Counted from the stretch's first letter, positions 1-8,219 are shown. The stretch is 48,036 bases of DNA from Pygmaiobacter sp. (GCA_028689835.1 JAQVCK010000005.1:1-48036); one strand, 5' to 3'. The notes: generated by a model not told the origin, from the letters alone. Translations and numbers: made by a program.

Positions 1-485
1 ATCTTGCACAGACTTTTCAGAACATGGCGCCCGGCGGCTATAAAACTGCTGCTGATTTTGCCCCGCAGCTGCGCGGCATCCAAAAAGAGCAACAGGCCAT
101 CCATGCGCAAATCAGCGAGCTGGAGCAGAAAAACCGCCAGTATGCGGTTGCCGCCCGCAACCTGCAAACCTGTGCCACCTATGGCGGCTTGCAAACGGAA
201 TACCTGCAAAAGAACGCTGTCGCAAAGCGACTATTATTCGCCAAGCACAAGGACGCGCTGCAAGCCTACCAAAAAGCAGCGGAGCAACTGCAAAGCATGG
301 GCATTCACCAGACCGTAGAGCCGGAAAAGGTGCGCAATTTGATAAAGGCCACCGAGCAGCAAATTTACCAGTTGCAAGAACATCTTGCCGCTTTGCGTGA
401 GCAGGAAAGCAAGGTGCTGGCACAGCAGCACACCGTACAGGAAATTCAAGACCGAGAGGACGAACACCATGAGAATACATTTTGA
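1..485 (+). CDS. Relaxase/mobilization protein, C-terminal fragment
   Basis: Open reading frame entering from the left edge (codons in frame from base 3), so only the last ~160 residues are seen. They are rich in Gln, Glu, Lys and Ala with heptad-like spacing, giving a long coiled-coil tail, and include a segment around GYKTAADFAPQLRGI that resembles the C-terminal tail of Firmicutes ICE relaxases. The catalytic domain (His triad and Tyr) would lie outside the window. In the family, relaxases nick oriT and pilot the strand in conjugation. The ICE genes that follow fit this. The assignment rests on the tail and context only. Confidence 0.6.
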   Translation, partial: LAQTFQNMAPGGYKTAADFAPQLRGIQKEQQAIHAQISELEQKNRQYAVAARNLQTCATYGGLQTEYLQKNAVAKRLLFAKHKDALQAYQKAAEQLQSMGIHQTVEPEKVRNLIKATEQQIYQLQEHLAALREQESKVLAQQHTVQEIQDREDEHHENTF

Positions 486-660
486 TTTTACCATCGGCTG
501 CTATGCCGATGCAGCCCCAAAATCGAAGTACACGCCCTGCGATAAAAGAAAAGACCCCACGGCCTGCAAGGCAATACGCCGTGCAGACCATGCGGCCAAA
601 CAGGAGAAGAAAAATAGTTCAGCCCATCCGTTCACACGGGTGTGGCGCAAATACGATTGA
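469..660 (+). CDS. Small basic protein of the ICE, 63 aa, function unknown
   Basis: ATG at 469 overlaps the end of the relaxase frame by 17 bp and has an AGAGGA ribosome binding site at 455-460, so translational coupling is likely. The product is Lys/Arg-rich with three Cys residues (one in the N-terminal TIGCYAD stretch) and no membrane segment. Small genes of this kind directly follow relaxase genes in many Firmicutes ICEs. I do not recognise a named domain. The coupling and good Shine-Dalgarno site support it being a real gene. Confidence 0.6.
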   Translation: MRIHFDFTIGCYADAAPKSKYTPCDKRKDPTACKAIRRADHAAKQEKKNSSAHPFTRVWRKYD

Positions 661-671
661 GGAGCAACGAA

Positions 672-1286
672 ATGAAGGAATTTGAAGTTACGATTGCCGA
701 GCGCCTGGAGCGCGTTGTTACCGTTCAGGCCGAAACTCGCGCGGATGCGGAAGAAATGGTTTCAGACGCATGGAATAAGGAGGAATATGTTTTGACAGCA
801 GATGATTTTCAGGGGGCTGAATTTACCGCAGATGAGGGGCGCGAACTGCCGCCACCGAACCTTTCTGTGTTGCTGGTGCAGCCGGAAAAATATCCGCAGC
901 GAGTGGAAATGCCGAACACCTTGGAAGCGCTGCAAAAGGCAGTCGGCGGCATGATCGAGGCCGTGTACCCTTACAAAGATAAAGTCGCACTCATCGGGAA
1001 CGACGAGGGCAAGCTGAACGGGATGCCGCTAAACCGCGCACTGCGAGATGATAAGGGCGAAATTTACGATGTAATGTCGGGAGATTTTTTGGTGGTCGGA
1101 TTGGGCGAGGGCGATTTTGCTTCTCTTTCGCCGGATTTGATGGATAAATACGAAGCGGTGTTCCACCAGCCGCAAATGTTTGTGCTGCTTGGGGATACTA
1201 TGTTGGTGCGCAACATTCCGGACAGGATGGTGCAGGAGAAAGCCGCCGCACCGCAGGCAGAAGCGCCGGAACCGGAACGAAATTAA
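672..1286 (+). CDS. DpnD/PcfM-like plus DUF3846 fusion protein
   Basis: 204 residues from ATG 672, chosen because a GAGGAGC site lies 8 bp upstream; the longer frame from 642 would start inside the previous gene. Residues 1-50 (KEFEVTIAERLERVVTVQAE...) look like the DpnD/PcfM fold. Residues ~60-195 match DUF3846 as I recall it: a LEALQKAVGG helix, a GKLNGMPLNRALRD stretch, then GDFLVVGL. DUF3846 proteins are common in ICEs and phages and their role is unproven; some neighbours are antirestriction genes. The C-terminal tail is Glu/Pro/Ala rich. It is the last gene of the relaxase operon, ending at a hairpin. Confidence 0.7.
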   Translation: MKEFEVTIAERLERVVTVQAETRADAEEMVSDAWNKEEYVLTADDFQGAEFTADEGRELPPPNLSVLLVQPEKYPQRVEMPNTLEALQKAVGGMIEAVYPYKDKVALIGNDEGKLNGMPLNRALRDDKGEIYDVMSGDFLVVGLGEGDFASLSPDLMDKYEAVFHQPQMFVLLGDTMLVRNIPDRMVQEKAAAPQAEAPEPERN

Positions 1287-1299
1287 GCCATAAAATAAA

Positions 1300-2002
1300 C
1301 GTCCACCGGCCTAGCCGGTGGTTTTTCATTTGCGGGCAAAGCCCTATTTTCTTCGCCACGCGTGAGAACGCGTAATACGGTCGGCCAATTGCGCCGGACT
1401 GTTACTTGCGACCTGTGAACGGGCCAACCTGACTCATTGTCAATTGTTCACCCGCTTCATCCTCTTTCAGCTGATTGCGAATATATTCCGCAATTCGGCT
1501 TGTATTCTTTCCCACTGTGTCCACATAATATCCTCTGCACCAGAACTCTCGATTCCGGTATTTGTATTTCAACTCGCCGAATTGCTCATACAGCATCGTG
1601 CTGCTTTTTCCTTTCAAGTATCCCATAAAGCTCGACACAGACATCTTCGGCGGAATCTCCACCAGCATGTGTACATGGTCTGGACAGACTTCCGCTTCAT
1701 CAATTGTTATATCTTTCCATTTGCACAACTCCCACAATATTTTTCCTACTGCCGCACGCTTTTCTCTGTAAAACACTTTCCTGCGATATTTTGGCGCAAA
1801 TACGATATGATATTTGCAATTCCACTTTGTATGGGATAAACTGTTTATGTCATTCAAACTCATTTGAATGTACTCCTTTGATACTTTGTTTGTTGCAGTT
1901 GGCCGACCGCAACTTCTATTGTACCAGAGGAGTTATTTTTTGCCCGCTATCTTTACTCATCGATAAATCTTTCCTGAACCACTCGCCTAGCGAGTGGTTT
2001 TA
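1300..2002 (-). mobile_element. IS200/IS605-family insertion, single tnpA
   Basis: About 0.7 kb with one transposase gene on the minus strand. Each end carries a small perfect hairpin: CCACCGGC/GCCGGTGG at 1303-1321 and CCACTCG/CGAGTGG at 1980-1998, both with CTA in the loop. Subterminal imperfect palindromes, no terminal inverted repeats and no target duplication are what this single-strand-transposing family uses. Exact ends cannot be fixed without an empty site. The 1303-1321 hairpin followed by TTTTT can also end transcription of the upstream gene. The element sits between two terminators and interrupts no gene. Confidence 0.8.
1402..1863 (-). CDS. tnpA: IS200/IS605-family transposase TnpA (Y1 HUH)
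   Basis: 153 residues, the usual length for the family. It carries the HUH motif as HVH at residues 63-65 (CPDHVHMLVEIPP) and the nucleophilic tyrosine at Y127 in the helix RIAEYIRNQ, with the following Gln conserved. The N-terminal stretch CKYHIVFAPKYRRKVF is a hallmark. The enzyme acts as a dimer on single-stranded DNA, cutting and joining at the subterminal hairpins of the element. No tnpB follows, so this is the IS200-like one-gene layout. The frame is intact, so the copy may be active. Confidence 0.95.
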   Translation of the reverse strand: MSLNDINSLSHTKWNCKYHIVFAPKYRRKVFYREKRAAVGKILWELCKWKDITIDEAEVCPDHVHMLVEIPPKMSVSSFMGYLKGKSSTMLYEQFGELKYKYRNREFWCRGYYVDTVGKNTSRIAEYIRNQLKEDEAGEQLTMSQVGPFTGRK

Positions 2003-2014
2003 GAGACAACAAAA

Positions 2015-2044
2015 CGCTCCAACGAAATGAAAATCGTTGGGGCG
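2015..2044 (-). terminator. Terminator of the XRE gene
   Basis: On the minus strand an 11-bp stem (CGCCCCAACGA with TCGTTGGAGCG, one mismatch) is followed by TTTTGTTG. It starts right at the stop codon of the XRE repressor gene. Confidence 0.75.
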
Positions 2045-2045
2045 C

Positions 2046-2285
2046 TTACGGGTCGAGATTGTCCAGTTTGAACAGCGGCGAATCGAAAAACTCTGTGATG
2101 TCGATGCGCATCCCTTGGCACATTTCGTGGATGATGCGCAGCTTGACGGAATCATAAGAGCAATTCATGACATTACTGATGGTCGATTTCGGCACACCAC
2201 TTTTGATGTAAAGCTGGTACTGCGTCATTTTCTTTTCGGCAAGAAGCTCGGATAGCCGCTTGCTGACGGCTTCGTTCAGCTGCAT
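2046..2285 (-). CDS. XRE-family HTH repressor, 79 aa
   Basis: A single Cro/C1-type helix-turn-helix: residues ~8-62 hold the five-helix pattern, with the recognition part MTQYQLYIKSGVPKSTISNVM. It is a compact repressor with no extra domain. It is divergent from the SLOG gene at 2405, with a minus-strand TATAAT at 2318-2323 in between, so it probably represses itself and that gene. Such regulators are standard in ICE control regions. Confidence 0.85.
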   Translation of the reverse strand: MQLNEAVSKRLSELLAEKKMTQYQLYIKSGVPKSTISNVMNCSYDSVKLRIIHEMCQGMRIDITEFFDSPLFKLDNLDP

Positions 2286-2404
2286 TCAATCACCCCGGTT
2301 CCTGTGGCTGTACCACTATTATAGGAATCGAGGTGTCGCAAATAGTCCCTGTGCCTGTACTAATTGCAAATTTTGTGCTACCCTTGGTGTGAGGGAGGTG
2401 CAGC

Positions 2405-2848
2405 ATGATTGTGACTTTTTGTGGGCACAGAGAGGTGGAAATGCCGGAATTGGTGTATCATTGGTTATATGGCATTGTTGAGGAGCTGCTCAAAGGTGGC
2501 GCGAACATCTTTTATCTTGGCGGATACGGAGCCTTTGACCGAATGGCTGCCGCAGTGGTGCGAGAATTCACGGCGCAATCCCCTCAAATTGAAATCGTAT
2601 TGGTTTTGCCTTATCTTTACTCGAAAATAGACACGGCAGATTATACATCCACCCTCTATCCAAGCCTTGAAAGTATACCGCCGCGCTATGCAATTTCACG
2701 CCGCAACCGCTGGATGGTAGAGCAGGCCGATGTGGTTGTAGCGTATGTGCTGCATGGTTGGGGCGGAGCGGCTAAAATGCTGGAATACGCCAAAATGAAA
2801 CAAAAGAAAACTATATGCTTCACCACAAATACAGGAGGAAAGCTATGA
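2405..2848 (+). CDS. SLOG-fold (YpsA/DUF1273-like) protein
   Basis: 147 residues. It begins IVTFCGHRE, the first strand and loop of SLOG proteins of the YpsA/DUF1273 group, followed by a glycine-rich YLGGYGAFDRMAAAVV nucleotide-binding turn, and later RRNRWMVEQADVVVAYV and GGAAKMLEYAK. SLOG domains bind nucleotide-derived ligands or low-molecular-weight signals and are frequent in mobile and defence loci. GAGGGAGG lies just upstream of ATG 2405. The stop overlaps the next ATG (ATGA at 2845-2848), so the two genes are coupled. Confidence 0.8.
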   Translation: MIVTFCGHREVEMPELVYHWLYGIVEELLKGGANIFYLGGYGAFDRMAAAVVREFTAQSPQIEIVLVLPYLYSKIDTADYTSTLYPSLESIPPRYAISRRNRWMVEQADVVVAYVLHGWGGAAKMLEYAKMKQKKTICFTTNTGGKL

Positions 2849-3021
2849 ACAAAGATGGCCGGTATATCCGCTGCCCGGAATGCGGAGAAAAAACAGATGT
2901 AAAGGTGTACGAAGACACCACTTTGCTTCATTTTCCGTTGGTGTGTCCACACTGTAAAAAAGAGTTCATTATCAATGTGATACAGTTCAAAATGACGGTC
3001 GACAAGGAAATAGACAATTAA
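2845..3021 (+). CDS. Cysteine-rich KTR protein, copy 1
   Basis: 58 residues with two zinc-ribbon-like knuckles (RCPECGEKT and VCPHCKKEF) joined by a short beta segment, matching the cysteine-rich KTR family that accompanies cargo genes in Firmicutes ICEs. It starts by ATGA overlap with the SLOG gene, with AGGAGG at 2833-2838. A second, diverged copy (25039-25227) sits at the other end of the cargo region. Function is unknown; nucleic-acid binding by a zinc ribbon is a guess. Confidence 0.8.
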   Translation: MNKDGRYIRCPECGEKTDVKVYEDTTLLHFPLVCPHCKKEFIINVIQFKMTVDKEIDN

Positions 3022-3028
3022 AGTACAG

Positions 3029-3075
3029 CACCTGCACACCATGTTAATTAAGACATGGAATGCAGGCACTTTTTA
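3029..3075 (+). terminator. Terminator after KTR copy 1
   Basis: Stem of CCTGCA...CCATGT paired with ACATGG...TGCAGG followed by CACTTTTT. The same design (CCTGCA...TGCAGG) follows KTR copy 2 at 25233. Confidence 0.8.
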
Positions 3076-3145
3076 GATTCGATCGCAAGTGCCAATAAAT
3101 AGCCGTTGCATACGGCTTGCCTTATATAGGGTGCCTCCTTAAAAA

Positions 3146-3189
3146 TTTATCTTTAGTTTATGAATTTGCATTGCCCGTTATGATAAAAT
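3146..3189 (+). promoter_or_regulatory. TTTAT 11-bp repeat box and promoter of the TCS1 operon
   Basis: TTTATCTTTAG directly followed by TTTATG: two half-sites exactly one helical turn (11 bp) apart at 3146-3162. TATGAT/TAAAAT -10 candidates lie at 3179-3189. The same box precedes three other cargo operons (8280, 11219, 20163), so this is probably the binding site of the TCS1 response regulator, which would then activate its own operon. Confidence 0.65.
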
Positions 3190-3215
3190 GAAAGAAATAT
3201 AAGGTGGTGAAATAG

Positions 3216-4652
3216 ATGACAATCAAAAAACGACTTTTTTGGTCGAATTTGATGATGATTTTGGTGCCGGTATTGATTTCGGCATTGATTGCGCTTTGCT
3301 GCCTAGGCGGCGTGTGGTATGCCGTCGCCCATGGCTCTGGGCTTGGCTTTGAGGACAGTGAAGACTTCTTTCAGGCCACGAGCGTAATCAGCGAGGGCGT
3401 GGAAAAGGCTGTGCTTTCCGGCGAAGAAGAAAACCTAAACGCCCTCAGCAGCCTGATGGATCGCAGTGCAATGTCGGTGCTCGTTTACACAGACGGCGTG
3501 GAAAGCTATGCCTACGGCGAAGCTGCCGCCGAGGATGAAGCCCTGTGCAGTGCTGCTGCCGCCCTGCAAAATGAGGGCATTATCTCCAGCGGCGACCGCA
3601 GTATGTACGCCCACACCATCACCGACAAAACGCATACCTATCTGATTTACCTGTTCAGTACCCGCAGCAATCTTTCACACGGTACGCTCAAGGTTGCGCT
3701 CGCCATGGTGACATTGGTGCTGCTGTTCACCGTGTTATGCTCGGTTCTTTTCACCAACCGCTTTCTGACAAAATTTGTGCTGCAAAAAATAGAGCAGCCT
3801 TTGGATATTCTGACAAACGGTGTGACCCAAATTCGTGATGGAAATCTTGACTATCGTCTGGAATATGCGGGACAGGATGAATTTACCCCGGTTTGTGCGG
3901 CCTTCAACGAAATGGCTCAGCGCTTGAAATTCTCGGTGGAGAAAACCCAAAAGCAGGAGAACAGCCGCAAGGAACTGCTTGCGGGTATTTCGCATGATTT
4001 GCGCAGCCCGCTGACCTCCATTCAGGCGTATGTGGAGGGATTATTGGACGGCGTGGCCAAAACGCCGGAAACCCAGCAAAAATATCTGTACACCATCAAG
4101 ACCAAAGCCGAGGACATCCAGCGTATGGTGGCGCAGTTGTTCCTGTTTTCTAAAATGGATATGGACGAATACCCCACCCACCCGGAACGGATGAGGCTGG
4201 ACGAACTGACCGCACAGCTTGTAGAGGAAACCGCCGCGCAGTATGAGGAAAAGGGGCTGAGCATTGCAACACAGCTTTGCCCCGCCGAGGTGAACGCAGA
4301 CCCCGCCGAGCTGCGCCGCGTGCTGACCAATGTGCTGGACAACAGCGTAAAATACAAGAATAAGCCCCATGCAAGCATGAGCATTACCTTGTGCCGGGAG
4401 GAAAAGGCGTGGCGGTTGACCTTGACCGACGATGGCCCCGGTGTGCCGCCTGAAGCGCTGCCCAGGCTGTTTGATGTGTTCTACCGAAGTGACCCGGCGC
4501 GCCAAAACCCGGATCGTGGCAGCGGTTTAGGGCTTGCCATTGCGGCCAAAGCCATGGCACGCATGGGCGGGAGCATTGCGGCAGAAAATGTAGCGGGCGG
4601 CGGGCTTTCCGTTTTGCTGCGTTTGCCGGTGGAGGAACCTGAAAATGAATGA
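3216..4652 (+). CDS. Sensor histidine kinase of TCS1
   Basis: 478 residues. Layout: TM1 at ~11-35, an extracellular domain of ~115 residues, TM2 at ~158-180, HAMP ~182-240, dimerisation helix with the phosphorylated H260 (LLAGISHDLRSPLTS), then an ATPase domain with N box (LTNVLDNSVKYK), G1 (DDGPGVP) and G2 (GSGLGLAI). It is a complete OmpR-partner kinase. AAGGTGG precedes ATG 3216 and the end overlaps the regulator gene by 8 bp; the kinase-first order is less common. The mid-size sensor loop can bind a ligand directly. Context suggests an envelope-stress signal; the ligand is unknown. Confidence 0.92.
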   Translation: MTIKKRLFWSNLMMILVPVLISALIALCCLGGVWYAVAHGSGLGFEDSEDFFQATSVISEGVEKAVLSGEEENLNALSSLMDRSAMSVLVYTDGVESYAYGEAAAEDEALCSAAAALQNEGIISSGDRSMYAHTITDKTHTYLIYLFSTRSNLSHGTLKVALAMVTLVLLFTVLCSVLFTNRFLTKFVLQKIEQPLDILTNGVTQIRDGNLDYRLEYAGQDEFTPVCAAFNEMAQRLKFSVEKTQKQENSRKELLAGISHDLRSPLTSIQAYVEGLLDGVAKTPETQQKYLYTIKTKAEDIQRMVAQLFLFSKMDMDEYPTHPERMRLDELTAQLVEETAAQYEEKGLSIATQLCPAEVNADPAELRRVLTNVLDNSVKYKNKPHASMSITLCREEKAWRLTLTDDGPGVPPEALPRLFDVFYRSDPARQNPDRGSGLGLAIAAKAMARMGGSIAAENVAGGGLSVLLRLPVEEPENE

Positions 4653-5340
4653 GAAAATTCTGATTGTCGAGGATGACAAGGCCATCGCGGAGATCGAGCG
4701 CGACTATCTGGAAATGGATGGCTTTGCAGTGGAAATCGCCCCGGATGGCGAAACCGGGCTTGCGCGCGGGGAGAGTGGCGGTTTTGATTTGATTCTGCTT
4801 GATTTGATGCTCCCCGGCATGGATGGTTTTGCCGTTTGCAGGGCACTGCGCAAAACGCTGACCATCCCAATTTTGATGGTGACGGCGCGGCAGGAGGACA
4901 TTGACAAAATACGCGGCCTTGGCCTTGGCGCGGACGATTACATTGAGAAGCCCTTTTCCCCCAGCGTATTGGTGGCGCGGGTCAAAGCGCACCTTGCCAT
5001 GGCGGCACGGCTTGCGCAGACGGCCAAAGCCACCAAACAAGCAACAATTTCCATCGGAGGCGTCTGCATCCATACCGACACACACCGTGTAACGGTGGAT
5101 GGCAATGAGGTGGAGCTGAAAAACAAGGAGTATGAGCTGCTGCTGTTTTTGATGGAAAATGTGGATATTGTCTTTAGCCGTGAAACCCTCTACGAGAAAA
5201 TATGGGGCATGGATGCGATGGGCGATAACGCGACCGTGGTGGTGCATATCAATCGTCTGCGTGAAAAAATCGAAGCCGACCCCGCGAAACCGCGCTATAT
5301 TCAAACCGTGTGGGGCGCGGGCTATCGCTTTTGCGTGTGA
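4645..5340 (+). CDS. OmpR/PhoB-family response regulator of TCS1
   Basis: 231 residues. The receiver domain has the acidic pair in VEDDK, phosphoacceptor D53 (LLDLMLPGMDG), switch Thr (LMVTAR) and Lys (EKPF). The C-terminal winged helix ends in the usual VVVHINRLREKIEADP...GYRF pattern. It is coupled to the kinase gene by overlap. Its likely DNA target is the 11-bp phased TTTAT repeat that stands before this operon and before the glycolipid, PAP2/UppP and ABC operons; that link is inferred from shared boxes, not shown. Confidence 0.93.
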   Translation: MNEKILIVEDDKAIAEIERDYLEMDGFAVEIAPDGETGLARGESGGFDLILLDLMLPGMDGFAVCRALRKTLTIPILMVTARQEDIDKIRGLGLGADDYIEKPFSPSVLVARVKAHLAMAARLAQTAKATKQATISIGGVCIHTDTHRVTVDGNEVELKNKEYELLLFLMENVDIVFSRETLYEKIWGMDAMGDNATVVVHINRLREKIEADPAKPRYIQTVWGAGYRFCV

Positions 5341-5377
5341 CAGCAATGGGATGAGGAAGAAAAAGGGGAAATGATTT

Positions 5378-6253
5378 ATGTGGGTATTCTTTGCGTTTGG
5401 CTCGGCTCTGTTTGCGGGGCTTACCTCTATTTTGGCAAAGTGCGGCATCAAAAAAACAGATTCCAATGTGGCGACCGCCGTGCGCACCGTTGTGGTACTT
5501 ATTTTCTCGTGGCTGATGGTGTTCCTCACTGGGGCGCAGGGCGGGCTTGCGAACCTCGGCGGTAAGACCCTGCTGTTTCTAATTTTGTCCGGCCTTGCGA
5601 CGGGCGCTTCGTGGCTGTGCTATTTTAAGGCGCTGCAAATCGGCAACATCAACAAGGTTGTGCCGATCGACAAATCCAGCACGATTTTGACGATTTTGCT
5701 GGCGATGATTTTCCTGCACGAGGGCATTACGCCGCTGAAAGCGGTGGCTGTGGTGCTGATCGGTGCGGGTACCTTTTTGATGATCCAGAAAAAGCAGAAT
5801 GTCGAGCCCGAAAATTCCGAGAAGCTGGAAAGCAAGGCGTGGCTTTTGTACGCGGCGGGCTCGGCGGTGTTTGCCAGCTTGACGGCGATCCTCGGCAAGG
5901 TCGGCATTTCCGGCATTGATTCAAACCTCGGCACGGCCATCCGCACCGGCGTGGTGTTGGTGATGGCGTGGGTGGTGGTTTTTGTCACCGGCAAGCAGAA
6001 TACGCTGAAGGACATCCCGAAAAAAGAGCTTGGCTTTATCTGCCTTTCCGGCATCGCCACGGGCGGCTCATGGCTGTGCTACTACCGCGCGTTGCAGGAT
6101 GGCCTTGCCAGCGTGGTGGTGCCCATTGACAAGCTGAGCATCCTCATCACCATCGCGTTTTCGTATCTTGTTTTTGGCGAAAAGCTCACCAAAAAGGCGG
6201 CGGTTGGGCTGGTTTTGATTGTGGACGGTACTCTGCTGATGCTGGCAGCATAG
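5378..6253 (+). CDS. EamA-family (DMT) transporter
   Basis: 291 residues with about ten hydrophobic helices made of two clear internal repeats: the first half carries TSILAKCGIKKTDSNVATAVRT and the second TAILGKVGISGIDSNLGTAIRT, and each ends in VVPIDK. This is the two-EamA layout of the drug/metabolite transporter superfamily. Start ATG 5378 has AAAGGGGAAA upstream; it lies 37 bp after the TCS1 regulator and is most likely the third gene of that operon. The substrate cannot be told. In this setting, efflux of an envelope-active compound or movement of a lipid-linked intermediate is conceivable. Confidence 0.85.
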   Translation: MWVFFAFGSALFAGLTSILAKCGIKKTDSNVATAVRTVVVLIFSWLMVFLTGAQGGLANLGGKTLLFLILSGLATGASWLCYFKALQIGNINKVVPIDKSSTILTILLAMIFLHEGITPLKAVAVVLIGAGTFLMIQKKQNVEPENSEKLESKAWLLYAAGSAVFASLTAILGKVGISGIDSNLGTAIRTGVVLVMAWVVVFVTGKQNTLKDIPKKELGFICLSGIATGGSWLCYYRALQDGLASVVVPIDKLSILITIAFSYLVFGEKLTKKAAVGLVLIVDGTLLMLAA

Positions 6254-6278
6254 AGAACTTTGCTTTAGGATAGAAGAA

Positions 6279-6326
6279 CAAACACCCTCGGTCTTTGCAG
6301 GCTTGCAAAAGACCGGGAGTGTTTGC
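6279..6326. terminator. Long hairpin between convergent operons
   Basis: A ~21-bp stem (CAAACACCCTCGGTCTTTGCA with its near-complement) with a 4-base loop. It lacks a long T run on the plus strand but is followed by TTCTTC on the minus strand, so it can end the minus-strand NAGPA1 operon and possibly both. Confidence 0.6.
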
Positions 6327-6355
6327 TGTGGCAGATAAAAGCGAAGCACGTAGGC

Positions 6356-6556
6356 TTATCCAATCAGCCACCCTTGCTCGACACAGGCATCAACATATCG
6401 TTTCAAATCTTTTTCGCGCTTGAAAGTCAGCATTTGACAGTCCTTGACGGGAGAAAAGAAAAGTGCTTTTGCTTGCCTTGATACCCATAGTGTCTTGGGG
6501 TCGCAGTTCAGTAGACTTGTCAGGCGGTAACGCTGTTTGCAAATCGGTTCCGGCAT
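6356..6556 (-). CDS. Small protein, 66 aa, unknown
   Basis: Start at 6556 (MPEPICKQRYRLTSLL) because GGGGGAGGAA lies directly upstream; the longer frame from 6646 overlaps NAGPA1. It lies 58 bp after NAGPA1 and before the shared hairpin, so it is the third gene of the GtrA-NAGPA1 operon. It has no signal peptide or membrane segment; the C-terminal part (KREKDLKRYVDACVEQGW) looks like an amphipathic helix. I recognise no family. Confidence 0.5.
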   Translation of the reverse strand: MPEPICKQRYRLTSLLNCDPKTLWVSRQAKALFFSPVKDCQMLTFKREKDLKRYVDACVEQGWLIG

Positions 6557-6614
6557 GAGTTCCTCCCCCTGTGCTTCTTGGAAATAGGACTGTGTATTAC
6601 AGTAGACAGTGGTT

Positions 6615-7700
6615 TTAGGCGGCGTTGAAGATAAAAATGCCGTCACTGACTTCCTTGTTTTTATTATAGGGGCGCGTTACCACGGTGGTTTCCAGCGTCA
6701 TGGACGAGCTGTGACCGCCGTCCAGATTGTAGGCGGCTTTGCAGCCAAGGCTTGCAAAAAGCTGAGACATTTCTTCGAGCGTCATTCCGCGCGAATAGTC
6801 CTTTGTACGCCCATCCACGATCAGCAGGCAGTAGTGCCCCGGTTCATAATAGCCGATGGCCGTGCGGGGGTGTCCCTCGCGGATATAGTCCCAGGTGTTG
6901 AAATTGGTGGTGGCCTTTCCATTTGCATCGAGCAGGCTTGGCCCGAACACCCAACTCTGCCACGCGCCGTCCCGGACAAGCTGCTGTGCATCAAGCTGCT
7001 CCGGGCTGTAAATTTTCATTGTGCCATCCCGAAACAGCACGCAGGTTTCCTCTGTGGAGGCTTGCGCACGATACACCGTTCCGTTACGGATGATGGTGCC
7101 ATTGTTTTGGTGGTGGTTATTGCTGTAAGAATCTCCATTGACCGCCAACACGGATTGCATCCTTTTTGACATGGAGGGGAGCAATTCACTGAAGCCGATG
7201 CCGTAGCTGTCCTTTGCAAACCCGGTTTGCAGGCAACTAATGTCACTGATATAAATATCGGCCAGTGTATAGGCAATTTTACTGCCGTATTTTTTGTGCT
7301 TTCCGTTGCTGCTGTAATCTAACTTGCCGCTGTCGTAGCTCACCTGTGTCAGCTCCACAGATACGGAAGGGCTTTTGTAGCTGGTATCTGTGGAAACAAT
7401 GGTGTCGGAAAAGTGATCCCCAAACTTTTCTGCCCAACTGACAGTGGGGATGATGGCAGTGGAAAGCCCCATCGAAGCCTGCTGAATGGGTGTAGCCACC
7501 TTTGGCGTGCCGCTTTCTTGGTTTAGCAAAGGTGCGTTTTCTTGAAATGTCAGGACGGGCTGCATTTTGTGCGGCATTTTGTAGTTGTAAACATAACTGC
7601 CCAAAACAAGACCGCCCGCGAGGGCAACATCCAAAAGCAGCGCAAGCGTAACGGTGAAAAGGTGGTCTGCTTGCCTGATTGGAAAAGAATGCTTGCTCAT
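6615..7700 (-). CDS. Phosphodiester glycosidase (NAGPA) family protein 1
   Basis: 361 residues. One membrane anchor at ~15-36 followed by a spacer and a NAGPA domain from ~residue 110: LAVNGDSYSN, WVFGPSLL, HPRTAIGYYEPGHYCLLIVDGR and YNLDGGHSSSM are the family's conserved blocks. In animals this domain removes GlcNAc from a GlcNAc-1-phospho-mannose diester; bacterial members act outside the membrane on glycosyl-phosphodiesters. The target here could be a phospho-sugar decoration of wall polymer or glycolipid. It is 34 bp after GtrA, in one operon behind a TCS2-type box. It is one of three such genes in the cargo. Confidence 0.88.
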   Translation of the reverse strand: MSKHSFPIRQADHLFTVTLALLLDVALAGGLVLGSYVYNYKMPHKMQPVLTFQENAPLLNQESGTPKVATPIQQASMGLSTAIIPTVSWAEKFGDHFSDTIVSTDTSYKSPSVSVELTQVSYDSGKLDYSSNGKHKKYGSKIAYTLADIYISDISCLQTGFAKDSYGIGFSELLPSMSKRMQSVLAVNGDSYSNNHHQNNGTIIRNGTVYRAQASTEETCVLFRDGTMKIYSPEQLDAQQLVRDGAWQSWVFGPSLLDANGKATTNFNTWDYIREGHPRTAIGYYEPGHYCLLIVDGRTKDYSRGMTLEEMSQLFASLGCKAAYNLDGGHSSSMTLETTVVTRPYNKNKEVSDGIFIFNAA

Positions 7701-7734
7701 GAGATAGAACCTCTCTCCGTGATAAAAATAGAAA

Positions 7735-8184
7735 TCAAATGTTCGTGTTTTTGTGAAAAATCAAGTGCTTCTGTGCCAACCAGCTCAGGGAGAAAAAGGT
7801 GATTTCTGTGAGCAGCTTGGCACCGTATTTGTTCCAACCACAGCCGTTTACCAGTGTACCCAGCAAAAGCGTGTTGCCCGCCAGAATGCTTACAGCCAAA
7901 GCTGCATAGGCAGCGCCGGTTTGCGCGGCACTGGCGTGGCTGCAAAATACATAGTGGCGATTGAACAGAAAATTGGTTGTGGCACTGAGGATGCGGGCTG
8001 CGATGTTGGAAATGGGAATGGCAGCAGCCCCAAACGGCGCAAGTAAAAAAACAAAGAGACTGTAACAGATGTAATCTATACAAAAACCCAATAAAGAAGA
8101 TGCAGCAAAGCAAAGCGCTTGCCCAATTTGTGGGTGAACGCTTTGCTTTGTTCTTCCAATCGATTGTGTCATGCTTGTGGTCAT
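7735..8184 (-). CDS. GtrA-family membrane protein
   Basis: 149 residues with four hydrophobic helices (~22-45, 48-68, 85-110, 115-135) and the GtrA signatures LGFCIDYICYSLF, NIAARILSATTNFLFNRHYVF and LSWLAQKHLIF. GtrA proteins are thought to move undecaprenyl-phosphate-linked sugars across the membrane, working with a GT2 polyprenyl-phosphate sugar transferase; a GT2 gene occurs at 21848. AAAGGCGG precedes the ATG. First gene of the minus-strand operon GtrA-NAGPA1-small gene. Confidence 0.9.
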   Translation of the reverse strand: MTTSMTQSIGRTKQSVHPQIGQALCFAASSLLGFCIDYICYSLFVFLLAPFGAAAIPISNIAARILSATTNFLFNRHYVFCSHASAAQTGAAYAALAVSILAGNTLLLGTLVNGCGWNKYGAKLLTEITFFSLSWLAQKHLIFHKNTNI

Positions 8185-8219
8185 TAGGATTTACCGCCTT
8201 TCTTGTTTGGTCTGCGGCC

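Noticed and set aside
3216..5340. TCS1 as a VanRS pair of a vancomycin cluster
   Set aside because: Element type and kinase-regulator pair recall Tn1549, but no vanH/A/X-type ligase, dehydrogenase or dipeptidase is present in the window.
4384..5529. 381-codon minus-strand frame
   Set aside because: It lies antisense to the TCS1 regulator and kinase, has no ribosome site and a Pro/His/Arg-rich shadow composition.
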